Shown one piece after another: positions 37,559-45,721 of a stretch of DNA of 64,000 bases (its first letter is position 1; each line of letters begins with the position of its first letter). A program made the position numbers and the translations under genes. This DNA is from Brevibacillus brevis (lineage in GTDB: Bacteria; Bacillota; Bacilli; Brevibacillales; Brevibacillaceae). Under the pieces are notes generated by a model. It did not search any database, was not told the DNA's origin, and saw nothing but the letters and a program-made list of their open reading frames with translations. The stretch is taken from assembly GCF_900637055.1 (NCBI RefSeq), contig NZ_LR134338.1, forward strand, positions 549,001 through 613,000, read 5' to 3'.

Positions 37559-37590
37559 ATCCCGCTTCCCATCATGAGGGGCGGGATTCC
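37559..37590 (+). other. Read-through hairpin (terminator without T-run)
   Basis: Stem ATCCCGC (37559-37565) with GCGGGAT (37581-37587). The core CCGCTTCCCATCATGAGGGG is identical to the terminator after the third paralog (41482-41513), but here TTCCATC follows instead of TTTTTG, so transcription can pass into the sigma gene. Confidence 0.7.
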
Positions 37591-37633
37591 ATCATGTAGA
37601 CATGCCCTGTCGCGAGAAGAGGAGGAAGAAGCC

Positions 37634-38182
37634 TTGGATGCTCGAGAAGATCGAGGTCAGCAAGACATATCAGGGATATACAGGATGTATTCCAAAGAAG
37701 TCTATCAGTATCTCTATCATTTTATCGGAAGTCGGGAAGCAGCAGAGGATTTGACCCAAGAGGTGTTTGTGCGCGTCATTAAATCCCTGCACAGGTTTGA
37801 GGAGCGCTCGAGTATGCGCACCTGGATTTTGAATATTGCCAAGCATGTCGCGATCGACGAATACAGAAAGAAACGTCTACAGACGATTTTTGCCGGGACA
37901 TTATTGAAGCTGTTGCCCAGTTCAGAGGGGTTGCCGGAAAAAGAACTGCAGGATAAAGAAGAACGCACTCATTTTGAAAATGCGCTGCTGCAATTGAAGC
38001 CGAAATACCGAAATGTCATCGTGTTGCGGGGAATCAGAGAGTATACAGTCAAGGAAACAGCAGAAATTCTCGGATGCACAGAGGCGAAGGTCAAGGTAGA
38101 CTTTCACCGCGCGATGAAGATGGTAAAAGAAACGGCGTTACACATCTATGAAAAGGGGGATGGTGTGCATGAAATTTCCTAG
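37634..38182 (+). CDS. ECF sigma factor (SigX/SigW-like)
   Basis: A 182-residue extracytoplasmic-function sigma factor. Region 2: YSKEVYQYLYHFIGSREAAEDLTQEVFVRVIKSLHRF and MRTWILNIAKHVAIDEYRKKR. Region 4: LKPKYRNVIVLRGIREYTVKETAEILGCTEAKVKV. I chose TTG 37634, with AGGAGG 8 bases before it; the ATG at 37574 lies inside a hairpin and adds 20 odd residues. Its stop overlaps the next gene by 14 bases, which is usual for sigma/anti-sigma pairs. It probably recognises the TGTAAC-N16-CGACTA promoters flanking it, and so controls itself. Confidence 0.92.
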   Translation: MDAREDRGQQDISGIYRMYSKEVYQYLYHFIGSREAAEDLTQEVFVRVIKSLHRFEERSSMRTWILNIAKHVAIDEYRKKRLQTIFAGTLLKLLPSSEGLPEKELQDKEERTHFENALLQLKPKYRNVIVLRGIREYTVKETAEILGCTEAKVKVDFHRAMKMVKETALHIYEKGDGVHEIS

Positions 38183-39863
38183 CGATGAAGAAGTGTTACA
38201 GGAATTTCAAAACAGACCGGATGCAGTCCCCCGCAGCGAGTTTTTGCACACATTGGAAAGAAAGCTTGTCGAGGTTGATCAAATCTATCGAAGCAGAAGC
38301 AAAACTAGACGCACGACAATCCGACTGGGATTAACCGCAGCGGTCGTTCTCGCGGTCTTTTTGCTGGCGCCGATTTTTACCCGCATCATTACCAATCCGG
38401 AGTCGGTTGTGACGACTCAGCCAGAAGCTCCACTTGTGTTAAAGGGTCAGCAGCTGGAGCTTACGGAAGTATCCCCTGCCGCCATGCAAACCTTGGAAAA
38501 GCTATTTAATCTTGTTCCTGAACTAAAAACGCTGGAACCCGAGGTCATCGGAAAAGAAGATGGGGTCTATGAGATTATCTTCTATCAAACGGTGCAAGGA
38601 AAAGAACGGCGGTACGCGTCTGTCGAGATGGTGGCAGTCACGGGGAAAATCAGTAACTACGAAAATGAGAAAGCGATGAATGAGGAAGCCCCTTCGCCTA
38701 CAGAAGAACAGGCAAAGCAAATGTCTGCTGCCTTTTTACAAACGCTGTTGGGAGACGAATTCAAGCAATACCAAGTAAGTCAGAATACCAATAATGATTG
38801 GAGTAGCGTTGCGTACACTCGCTATGAAAATGGGCTGCCGGTATTTTTGGACCGCTATTTCGTTGGTGTCAACAGTAAGGGAGTCACATATGTAAATACA
38901 CCTGAAGGTGCACTACCCCCTGTATCGTCAGAGGCATTTCCGAAACCGGGCACGTTTTTGTCCGAAGAAGAGGTGATCGCAAAAGTGGCAACGCTCATAG
39001 AGCTGACCTATTCATTAGAGAGAGATACAGGTAAACCGTTGTTAACGTATTCTCTTGAGACGACAGGGTATTTTCATGCGGAGACAGGAGAAGATGTTGA
39101 GAGTGTCTCCTCACATACGAGCCGTTACTCTGACCTGATTGCTGTCAAGCCAGGAGGTAAAAAGCTGGCGGCTAGGGATGCGGATGAAGTAGCGAAAGTA
39201 ATGGCAGAGGAGTTCGGGATTGACATGAATGGGGTTAGCTTTGAGGCAGATGAGCGTATATTGCCTGACAAGAAAGGTGTGGAAGGGACTCTCTACAAGT
39301 CCTCGGGTGGAACAGAAAAGATTATGGTTTATACGAATAACAAGGAGCTAACAGGCTTCCAAATTCGCGGGAAAATCGAGACGGCTAGTTCAACAAAGCA
39401 TAATAACAAGCCTGCAAATGCAAAGCTTACGTATGAAGAGGCAAAGGAAAAAGCCGTTCAGTTTTTGGAGCCTTATTTGGACAGTAGTGTGAAGGAACTG
39501 AAGATCGATGAGAGTCAGATCATGATGCCTACTTCAACAGCGTATAGCTTTCGTTTTTTCGCCCTGCATGATGGCGTAGTCGTCACTGACCAGAATTACC
39601 TCGTCAATGTAGATGGGCAGACAGGACAGATTGTGAATTTCATGGACTATTTTATCAAGCCGATTGGACCTTTCCCGGATTTTGATACGGCCATATCGAG
39701 GGAAGAAGCAGCCAAGCAATTTTTGCAGAGTCACCCTGTTGAATTGGGTTACATACTGCCTTTAGAAAAGGAGACGCTGCAGCTAAGACCACTTCCGGTT
39801 TATTCCGTAGACACGAGGGCTTATTTCTTGCTTGATGCGATATCAGGAAAGTTAGTCAAGTAG
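38169..39863 (+). CDS. Membrane-anchored YcdB/YcdC protein, likely anti-sigma factor
   Basis: A 564-residue single-pass protein. Residues 1-54 are cytoplasmic and charged (EEVLQEFQNRPDAVPRSEF, LERKLVEVDQIYR); one helix follows at about 56-78 (LGLTAAVVLAVFLLAPIF). The outside part repeats the YcdB/YcdC domains of the neighbouring secreted proteins. I chose ATG 38169 with AGGGGG 9 bases before; ATG 38148 has no site. The layout and the overlap with the sigma gene mark it as the probable anti-sigma factor. The cytoplasmic part has no zinc HxxxCxxC motif. The external domain may sense what the two secreted paralogs bind. Confidence 0.82.
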   Translation: MKFPSDEEVLQEFQNRPDAVPRSEFLHTLERKLVEVDQIYRSRSKTRRTTIRLGLTAAVVLAVFLLAPIFTRIITNPESVVTTQPEAPLVLKGQQLELTEVSPAAMQTLEKLFNLVPELKTLEPEVIGKEDGVYEIIFYQTVQGKERRYASVEMVAVTGKISNYENEKAMNEEAPSPTEEQAKQMSAAFLQTLLGDEFKQYQVSQNTNNDWSSVAYTRYENGLPVFLDRYFVGVNSKGVTYVNTPEGALPPVSSEAFPKPGTFLSEEEVIAKVATLIELTYSLERDTGKPLLTYSLETTGYFHAETGEDVESVSSHTSRYSDLIAVKPGGKKLAARDADEVAKVMAEEFGIDMNGVSFEADERILPDKKGVEGTLYKSSGGTEKIMVYTNNKELTGFQIRGKIETASSTKHNNKPANAKLTYEEAKEKAVQFLEPYLDSSVKELKIDESQIMMPTSTAYSFRFFALHDGVVVTDQNYLVNVDGQTGQIVNFMDYFIKPIGPFPDFDTAISREEAAKQFLQSHPVELGYILPLEKETLQLRPLPVYSVDTRAYFLLDAISGKLVK

Positions 39864-39871
39864 TAAAAGAG

Positions 39872-39903
39872 AGGGAGTATCGGGTGAAGATGCTCCCTAT
39901 TTT
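39872..39903 (+). terminator. Terminator after the anti-sigma gene
   Basis: Stem AGGGAGTATC (39872-39881) with GATGCTCCCT (39889-39898), one G:U pair, then ATTTTG. It abuts the second ECF promoter, whose -35 box starts at 39903. Confidence 0.65.
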
Positions 39904-39930
39904 GTAACCTCCGTGGTTATTTTTCGACTA
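39903..39930 (+). promoter_or_regulatory. ECF-type promoter, second copy
   Basis: TGTAAC (39903-39908), a 16-base spacer, CGACTA (39925-39930), then TTACATAG as in the first copy. It precedes the third YcdB/YcdC paralog. Confidence 0.75.
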
Positions 39931-39972
39931 TTACATAGAGGAAATAAAAAATTACTATGGAGGGAAAAGATT

Positions 39973-41469
39973 ATGAATTATACAAAGAAACTGGTAACAA
40001 CAATGCTGACGGCAAGTATTTTAGCAACGACCCCAATGTGGGGCCAGCATCCAGTGCTGACTGCACAAGCTGAGACAAATCTGGGATTGCCGCCAGCAGC
40101 AGAACAAACACTCCAAACGCTTTACACTCTCCAGCCGGACTTGAAAAGTATGGACCTCATGATCAACCCGCCGAAAAGTGGTGTGTACGAGTTGCTTTTT
40201 AATTCTACAGATCAAAAGGAGCGGTATGCTAGGCTGCTACTTGATGCAGAGACTGGTGCTTTGCATACGTATGAAAACGAATATGAGGCGAAGCAGAAGA
40301 ACAAGCCATCAGCAGCAGTTGCCAAACAAAATGCGGACGCGTTCTTACAGGCGCTATTGGGCGACGATTTCAACAAATACAGAGCCAGTCAAGAATCGAA
40401 TGATTGGCAGGTAACGTATACACGCTACGAAAATGGTTTGCCTGTTTTCACCGATCGTTATGTCGTCGGCGTCAACGGTAAAGGTGTTATGTACGTGGAT
40501 ACGTTGGAAGGTGCGCCATTACGAGCATCATCTGAGTTGTTTGTCCAGCCGGGGAAAGTGTTGGTGGAAGCTAAGCTCCCAGAGAAAGTAGCGTCGTTTA
40601 TGGAACTTACGTATTCCGCGCATGAAAAGGCAACAGGAAAGCCTGCTTTGACGTATTCGCTAAAATCGAGTGGATATATGAATGCAGTGACAGGAGAAAA
40701 GGTCGAAAGCGCCTCTTCGCATACAAGTCGTTACTCTGAAGTTATTGCGGTCAAGTCTGGAGGTAAGCGGTTTTCAGCTCGAAATGCCGATGACGTGAAG
40801 CGAGTATTAGCAGAACAGTTCCAGCTCAATATGGAGGGAATCAGCTTTGATACGGATGAGCGGATCCTACCGGAAAAGAAAGGAGTAGAGGGGACGCTTT
40901 TCAAGTCTAAGGGAGGAACTGACAAGATCTTGGTTTATACGAACAACAAGGACGTGACTGGCTTCCAAATCCGCAAAGATGGCGAGGCAGCTAAGGCCAC
41001 ACAGCATCATAACAATCCAGAAAATGTCCAGCTTACGTATGAAGAGGCAAAGGAAAAAGCCGTTCAGTTTTTGCAACCCTACCTTGACGCAAGTGTGAAA
41101 GAGCTGAAAATCGATCAAAGCAAAATCTCGATGCCTACTGCCACGGCGTACAGCTTCAGTTTTTTCGCCCTGTACGATGGTGTTGTCGTCTCTGACCAGG
41201 AATACCTCGTAAATGTAGACGGACAGACAGGGGAAATTGTGAACTTTATGGATTACTTCACGAAGCCGACCGCTCCCTTCCCGGACAAAAAGAAAGCCAT
41301 TTCCAAAGAAGCAGCTGCCAAACTGTTTTTGAAAGCCCATCCTACAGAGTTGGGGTATGTGTTCCCTGTTCTAAACAGAAAAGTGCAAGCACAGCCAGTT
41401 CCAGCATATTCGATAGACACAAAGTCATACTTCAAGTTGGATGCGGTAACAGGAAAGGCATTCAAGTAA
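39973..41469 (+). CDS. Secreted YcdB/YcdC-domain protein 2
   Basis: A 498-residue exported paralog of the protein at 36023. The signal peptide NYTKKLVTTMLTASILATTP ends near AQA. The order of repeats is the same: AFLQALLGDDFNKYRAS, YTRYENGLPVFTDRYVVGVN, and YDGVVVSDQEYLVNVDGQTG at the end. ATG 39973 has GGAGGG upstream; the frame to 39913 covers the promoter and is not coding. It has its own ECF-type promoter and a full terminator, so it makes a separate transcript of the same regulon. It carries no catalytic motif that I can see; a binding or inhibitor role is likely. Confidence 0.87.
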   Translation: MNYTKKLVTTMLTASILATTPMWGQHPVLTAQAETNLGLPPAAEQTLQTLYTLQPDLKSMDLMINPPKSGVYELLFNSTDQKERYARLLLDAETGALHTYENEYEAKQKNKPSAAVAKQNADAFLQALLGDDFNKYRASQESNDWQVTYTRYENGLPVFTDRYVVGVNGKGVMYVDTLEGAPLRASSELFVQPGKVLVEAKLPEKVASFMELTYSAHEKATGKPALTYSLKSSGYMNAVTGEKVESASSHTSRYSEVIAVKSGGKRFSARNADDVKRVLAEQFQLNMEGISFDTDERILPEKKGVEGTLFKSKGGTDKILVYTNNKDVTGFQIRKDGEAAKATQHHNNPENVQLTYEEAKEKAVQFLQPYLDASVKELKIDQSKISMPTATAYSFSFFALYDGVVVSDQEYLVNVDGQTGEIVNFMDYFTKPTAPFPDKKKAISKEAAAKLFLKAHPTELGYVFPVLNRKVQAQPVPAYSIDTKSYFKLDAVTGKAFK

Positions 41470-41481
41470 ACACATACGTTC

Positions 41482-41513
41482 TCCCGCTTCCCATCATGAG
41501 GGGCGGGATTTTT
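41482..41513 (+). terminator. Terminator after the third YcdB/YcdC paralog
   Basis: Stem TCCCGC (41482-41487) with GCGGGA (41503-41508), then TTTTTGTTGG. The core is shared with the hairpin at 37559. Confidence 0.75.
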
Positions 41514-41602
41514 GTTGGTAAATAGCAATCGATAAGAAGCATGCATTCCATGAATCCCCTAGAATAAACAGTAATTCACTGTCCGATAAGGAGGAATTCC
41601 GA

Positions 41603-42079
41603 ATGACGAATGAACATGTCAATCATACTTCACAAGAGATGCTCAAGCCTGATCCGGCTCTTTCTCATCTGAACGTTTTTGTAGGGAAATGGATGACAGA
41701 AGGACTGATTACGGAAAGTCCGTCAGGGCCAGCCGTGAAGTTGAAAGCAATAGATACATACGAATGGCTACCCGGGGGATTTTTTCTTATTCACCATGTA
41801 GATGGTTTGATAGGGGATAAAGAAGTCAAAACCATTGAGATCATCGGCTATGATGCGTCTCATCAGGTGTACTTCACACACGCTTATGACAACCATGGAA
41901 GTATGGCTTCCTACTATGCGAATCTTTTGGGCAGAGACTGGAAGATAACAGGGAATACCGAACGTTTTTCCGGTAAGTTTAGTGTGGATGGCAACACACT
42001 CATTGGCACTTGGGAGTTGTTGGGCAATGATGAGAAATGGACACATTGGATGGATATTCGATTGACGAAGATGGAGTAA
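41603..42079 (+). CDS. DUF1579/lipocalin-like protein
   Basis: A 158-residue cytoplasmic protein of the DUF1579 type: LNVFVGKWMTEGLI at the start, DTYEWLPGGFFLIHHVDG in the middle, and WKITGNTERFSGKFSVDGNTLIGTWE near the end, a calycin-like beta-barrel. Such proteins are widespread, and some bind small hydrophobic molecules; the function here is unknown. It has a very good ribosome site (AAGGAGG) and its own terminator, so it is a single gene. Confidence 0.82.
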   Translation: MTNEHVNHTSQEMLKPDPALSHLNVFVGKWMTEGLITESPSGPAVKLKAIDTYEWLPGGFFLIHHVDGLIGDKEVKTIEIIGYDASHQVYFTHAYDNHGSMASYYANLLGRDWKITGNTERFSGKFSVDGNTLIGTWELLGNDEKWTHWMDIRLTKME

Positions 42080-42099
42080 AAAAGTGGAGGAGCAGTGAG

Positions 42100-42128
42100 G
42101 GAGCATCAGGTGAGGATGCTCCTTTTTT
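42100..42128 (+). terminator. Terminator after the DUF1579-type gene
   Basis: Stem GGAGCATC (42100-42107) with GATGCTCC (42115-42122), then TTTTTT. Confidence 0.8.
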
Positions 42129-42138
42129 GTTGGTTTCT

Positions 42139-42174
42139 TTTAATTTTATTCAAAAACACTTGAATAAAATTAAA
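42139..42174. promoter_or_regulatory. Perfect 15-bp inverted repeat, likely operator
   Basis: TTTAATTTTATTCAA (42139-42153) and its exact reverse complement (42160-42174) with a 6-base centre. It covers the -35 box of the promoter that follows, as expected for a repressor site. There is no T-run after it, so it is not a terminator. Confidence 0.6.
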
Positions 42175-42188
42175 GTTTATCTTAATAT
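42160..42188 (+). promoter_or_regulatory. Candidate promoter of the DUF2089 operon
   Basis: TTGAAT (42160-42165), 17 bases, TAATAT (42183-42188). The -35 box lies in the right arm of the inverted repeat. Confidence 0.5.
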
Positions 42189-42217
42189 AATTAAAGGACA
42201 GGAGGTTGAGGCGAATC

Positions 42218-42520
42218 ATGGAGCGCGACGAAATTCCATCTTGGGTGCTAGCTTTAGACAAGGAAACCCTCGAATTTATCAGGAAGTTTATCATCAGTTC
42301 GGGCTCTCTCAAGGGTATGGCAGATGAGTATGGTGTATCGTACCCAACAGTTCGGGCCAAGCTCGACCGAATCATTAAAAAGATCGAATTACATAGCAAG
42401 GAAGCGGAAGTGGAATTCGTGCAAATGATCAAAAACCTGGTCATTGACGAACGGATGAGTTTGGAGGTAGCCAAGCTCATTATTGAAAAATACAAACAAG
42501 AAAGAGATGAGAACAGATGA
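42218..42520 (+). CDS. DUF2089-family DNA-binding protein
   Basis: A 100-residue protein with a helix-turn-helix: SLKGMADEYGVSYPTVRAKLDRIIKKIE is the DUF2089 core, followed by a C-terminal helical part (DERMSLEVAKLIIEKYKQE) resembling short regulatory tails such as the SHOCT type. ATG 42218 is favoured; TTG 42206 is four codons earlier but sits right on the GGAGG site. It is coupled by ATGA to a small membrane protein. The perfect palindrome over its promoter suggests self-repression. Confidence 0.85.
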   Translation: MERDEIPSWVLALDKETLEFIRKFIISSGSLKGMADEYGVSYPTVRAKLDRIIKKIELHSKEAEVEFVQMIKNLVIDERMSLEVAKLIIEKYKQERDENR

Positions 42521-42807
42521 GTATGGGGATGATTCAATTTTTGGCTGGGCTCGGCATTGTAGGCATGCAAAATTTACTCGGCAGGCTGAATCACGCTTAT
42601 TGGGGGGCTATTTTCCCGGGCTTTTTTCTTGCGTACCTGGTCTACGGTTATGTCACAGGTTTATTTAAAGAAGGCAGTGAACTGACGTTGATCTTGGTAG
42701 CAATTGGTGGGATTGCGATTCTATCATTGGCTTGGTCGGAAGGCAGAAGAGCGATGAAGGCGAAGAGGAAGAAAGAGATGGAGAGAATGGAGCTGCTTGA
42801 TTTGTAA
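42517..42807 (+). CDS. Small membrane protein paired with the DUF2089 regulator
   Basis: A 96-residue protein with three hydrophobic segments (about residues 5-20, 28-48 and 55-72) and a basic, charged C-terminus (RRAMKAKRKKEMERME). The start overlaps the DUF2089 gene stop as ATGA. Such regulator/membrane-protein pairs are common in Bacillota, but the function is unknown. Confidence 0.75.
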   Translation: MSMGMIQFLAGLGIVGMQNLLGRLNHAYWGAIFPGFFLAYLVYGYVTGLFKEGSELTLILVAIGGIAILSLAWSEGRRAMKAKRKKEMERMELLDL

Positions 42808-42865
42808 GTGGATCTAAGGCCTGCAGAAGAGGAGGACTGTCGACTGCAGGCAAGGTCAACCTGAC

Positions 42866-42890
42866 GCCCTCGTTTTTGAGGGCTTTTATG
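42866..42890 (+). terminator. Terminator of the DUF2089 operon
   Basis: Stem GCCCTC (42866-42871) with GAGGGC (42878-42883), then TTTTATGTTTT. Confidence 0.75.
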
Positions 42891-42892
42891 TT

Positions 42893-43429
42893 TTATCTAT
42901 CGCCTTGCATACTACTTAGTTTCCATTCGTTATTTTCCTCTGTGAAGCTTAACTCTAGTGTTCCTGAGTAAGTCTCATCGTTTATCCATACTTCATAATC
43001 TGTAATAAATCGTCCATCTTTATAAATATCAAAAGACCTCTGCCGAAAAGTGCTTCCCTCCTTAACGAATGGAATGCTTATGATTTCGTTCGCCACTTTA
43101 TAAACAAAATTCTTTCCTTCCACAGTAGCTTGCTTGGAAATATACTGTTTGACTTTTTCAGTGTCACCTTTCATCATGGCTCGAAACATTTCTCTTGTCT
43201 GTAGATCAATGATATCTCGTAATTTATAGATTTTAGTATTCATATCATTTTTCTGTTTTTCCTCAACTAAAGAGGCTTCAAGTTCTTTGTTTTTGTTTTT
43301 CAATTGAGTGATTTCCGCTTGTAACCTTTCTATCTCCGCTTGATTCGTTTGTAAGGTTTTCTCGTTTGAACAGGCTACCATTATGGAAGCTATAAGGATA
43401 AACATAATTGGAAATATGCTGATTTTCAT
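42893..43429 (-). CDS. Coiled-coil lipoprotein
   Basis: A 178-residue lipoprotein. The signal peptide KISIFPIMFILIASIMVAC gives lipidated Cys20, followed by a coiled coil of about 50 residues (ERLQAEITQLKNKNKELEASLVEEK) and a C-terminal domain of about 110 residues with KVANEIISIPF and YSGTLELSFTEENNEWKL, a fold like NTF2-type DUF domains. I chose ATG 43429 with GGAGG upstream; the frame to 43486 would bury the signal peptide. It is the second gene after the LRR lipoprotein, 53 bases on. Confidence 0.8.
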   Translation of the reverse strand: MKISIFPIMFILIASIMVACSNEKTLQTNQAEIERLQAEITQLKNKNKELEASLVEEKQKNDMNTKIYKLRDIIDLQTREMFRAMMKGDTEKVKQYISKQATVEGKNFVYKVANEIISIPFVKEGSTFRQRSFDIYKDGRFITDYEVWINDETYSGTLELSFTEENNEWKLSSMQGDR

Positions 43430-43482
43430 CCACGACCTCCAGGCTTGTTTGCTACAGTCATATTTATACGAGAGTCTTACTT

Positions 43483-44316
43483 TCAATCATTAATTTCATA
43501 ACCATTTTCAGCGACTTTGATTTCTTTTTTCAGTAGTTTTAAATCACGTATGCTTTTTCGATCGACTAATAGAATCGCAAGTTCTTCAAGGTTGATCAGT
43601 GGATGTATAGAAGTTACTTTAGTCCCTCTAATATCTAAGTAGTTAAGTTTAGGTGTATACTGTACAGCTGCTATATCTGTGATGGGTGCATTCATAATTT
43701 GTAAACGTACCAAATTCGGTAGTTCTTTTACAAAATTTATTGAAGGAATAGGATTATTTGATACATCTAAGAAAGTAAGATTAGGTAGTTGAATGAATGA
43801 CAAATCGTTTATTTTATTATTCCTAATAGATAATTGTGTAACAGATTTACTGTTTTCAAGTATTCTCAAACTTGATAAATCCCCCTCATCCAGTGAGAGG
43901 CTAATTAGTTTACTATTATTTAAAGCAGGTAGCTGATCTTCCCGAAAACCAGTGATTGAAAGATATTCAAGTTCATTTAAATCCTTTAGAAAAAGATAGT
44001 CTTTAGCATTTATTTTATTCAAAGATAGATTTTTTAGTTTTTTCATTTTAGATAGAACAGATAAATCAATTTTTTCATCTTTTTGTTCCAGAGGAAAACT
44101 ATCTGTATCTAAAGTTAGTTCTTCGATATTTAAAAAATCCTCGACTTTGATATCCTGAACTGGTTTATTTATTGATTTAGACAAGGACTCTAATAGAACT
44201 GGGGAGAGCTTTTCCATTTGATAGCGCTCTTGCGTGAATTCATTTAAATTCTTTTCGTTAGCTTCGCACCCGCTTAATACACCTAAAATGATCAACAGAG
44301 TAATCCATTTTTTCAA
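43483..44316 (-). CDS. Leucine-rich-repeat lipoprotein
   Basis: A 277-residue surface lipoprotein with lipobox LSGC (Cys17) and about seven leucine-rich repeats of about 22 residues of the internalin kind, e.g. LKNLSLNKINAKDYLFLKDL, LTFLDVSNNPIPSINFVKEL and LNYLDIRGTKVTSIHPLINL. The start is TTG 44316 with GGGGG 8 bases before. LRR lipoproteins of this type bind proteins; the partner is unknown. This gene and the next are clearly more AT-rich than their surroundings, which suggests acquisition from elsewhere. Confidence 0.85.
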   Translation of the reverse strand: MKKWITLLIILGVLSGCEANEKNLNEFTQERYQMEKLSPVLLESLSKSINKPVQDIKVEDFLNIEELTLDTDSFPLEQKDEKIDLSVLSKMKKLKNLSLNKINAKDYLFLKDLNELEYLSITGFREDQLPALNNSKLISLSLDEGDLSSLRILENSKSVTQLSIRNNKINDLSFIQLPNLTFLDVSNNPIPSINFVKELPNLVRLQIMNAPITDIAAVQYTPKLNYLDIRGTKVTSIHPLINLEELAILLVDRKSIRDLKLLKKEIKVAENGYEIND

Positions 44317-44429
44317 GATTCATCCCCCACTTTTTAGAACGGTTATTATTATGATAGGACGCGGAATTCCATAAAATGGTTTCTGTTTGAGGAGCACAAA
44401 GCAATGAAATAAAAAAACAGTGTAAATAC

Positions 44430-44462
44430 GTGAAGCAGCCCATAGCTACTGAGCTGCTTCAC
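44430..44462 (-). terminator. Hairpin after the SUFU-like gene
   Basis: A 10-bp stem, GTGAAGCAGC (44430-44439) with GCTGCTTCAC (44453-44462), then GTATTTACA on the minus strand, a modest T-run. Confidence 0.5.
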
Positions 44463-44487
44463 ACACTCGATCTAACGAGGAGCACAT

Positions 44488-45576
44488 TTATTTCATAAAT
44501 TTTGTTTCTCCATTAAAAATCCAATCCGCACCATCTCCCGAGGAACGTTGAAGCAATTGCTCAGACCCATGCATTTCTGCATACTGCTGTTCCTCCGCGG
44601 TAATCGGAATCATCCATAACAGATTCACAGGATCGCCCGCCATGAGCGGAAGTGGAATGCTTGGTGCATCCTCAGGTTTTGCGAGCAGCATAGAGGAGAA
44701 GCTGCTGTTGATCTGACTGATTTCCTGGCACGGAATGGTGTGACTTTGTGCGAGGAACGTCATATACGACCACGGCAGAGAGGTTTGGCCGCTGATGTAG
44801 GCCAGCAATTGCTGTTCGTTTTGGGCGAGCCATTTGGTGTCGCAGGCAAAGGCCAGCTCGAATCGGCGTAATTGCTCCGGCTCTTCTGTATACTGCTCGA
44901 CTTTTGGCTGACGCAAAATGGATACGCCGAGGGTCATCGCATAGGTAACGTCGCCTTTTTCGATGGTCACCAATGCTTTCGGGGGCCAGTGTCCGCCGTC
45001 GATGCCGTAATACTGTTTAATTGGGCCGAGGGTCGAGGTAATTGCATCCATGAACTGGTGCTGGATGTCAGGCCAAGGGTTGCCATCCCAGCTCGCCCAA
45101 AAATGCTGGGCAGCTTCGATGCGGGCAAACATGGCGTTCGTCTCTGGTGTTCCCAGCGGAAAGCACAGATGAGATTCTCCGGTGCAATCTCGTGCATAAG
45201 AAGGATAGTGCGAGCCGTCCGGGGAAGGGCCAGCCCAGCCGGGAATCACACACAGTACCTCATCCTCATACAGGAGTGCCGCCGCATCGCCTTCCTCTAG
45301 CCATACGATCGAGAGCTGTTCCGGGTCTAGCCTGTCTGCTCCATCCGGATGAGCGCAGCAATCGCGTGGAAGCATGGGAGCTTGACCATCCTCCATGGCA
45401 GCGAAATCGATCGAGTCCGGTGCAGGTCCGTAATTTCTTACCCAACAAGAACGAATGCTAGCATGCTCCTCACCGGGATAATCCCACAAATAAAAAAAGA
45501 CGCCGTTCTCATCTTCTTCGACAAAAGCTTGAATCGGACAAATCGGAGAGAACTCCTCTAATAGGATGTTTTTCAT
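44488..45576 (-). CDS. SUFU-like domain protein
   Basis: A 362-residue soluble protein. The C-terminal half has the pattern of bacterial suppressor-of-fused proteins: GGHWPPKALVTIEKGDVTYAM, RRFELAFACD, then SLPWSYMTFLAQSHTIPC. The N-terminal half (about residues 1-150) is acidic and rich in Asp, Pro and Cys, and I cannot place it. ATG 45576 has AAGGTG upstream. Bacterial SUFU proteins are often found as immunity proteins beside polymorphic toxins, but no toxin gene is seen here. It is divergent from the DUF4272 gene. Confidence 0.65.
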   Translation of the reverse strand: MKNILLEEFSPICPIQAFVEEDENGVFFYLWDYPGEEHASIRSCWVRNYGPAPDSIDFAAMEDGQAPMLPRDCCAHPDGADRLDPEQLSIVWLEEGDAAALLYEDEVLCVIPGWAGPSPDGSHYPSYARDCTGESHLCFPLGTPETNAMFARIEAAQHFWASWDGNPWPDIQHQFMDAITSTLGPIKQYYGIDGGHWPPKALVTIEKGDVTYAMTLGVSILRQPKVEQYTEEPEQLRRFELAFACDTKWLAQNEQQLLAYISGQTSLPWSYMTFLAQSHTIPCQEISQINSSFSSMLLAKPEDAPSIPLPLMAGDPVNLLWMIPITAEEQQYAEMHGSEQLLQRSSGDGADWIFNGETKFMK

Positions 45577-45631
45577 AGGTTTCACCTTCAATCATCGTGA
45601 TAGATTCGCCGATAACTATAAAGATTTGTGC

Positions 45632-45660
45632 TTGATTAAACAGGGTTAGAATACCATAAT
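45632..45660 (+). promoter_or_regulatory. Candidate promoter of the DUF4272 operon
   Basis: TTGATT (45632-45637), 17 bases, CATAAT (45655-45660), 62 bases before the start codon. Confidence 0.4.
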
Positions 45661-45721
45661 TGACTATTGATTACAAAATTCAGCACTGTGAAAATTTTTC
45701 CCCAGCTAAGGAGGTTGCCAG

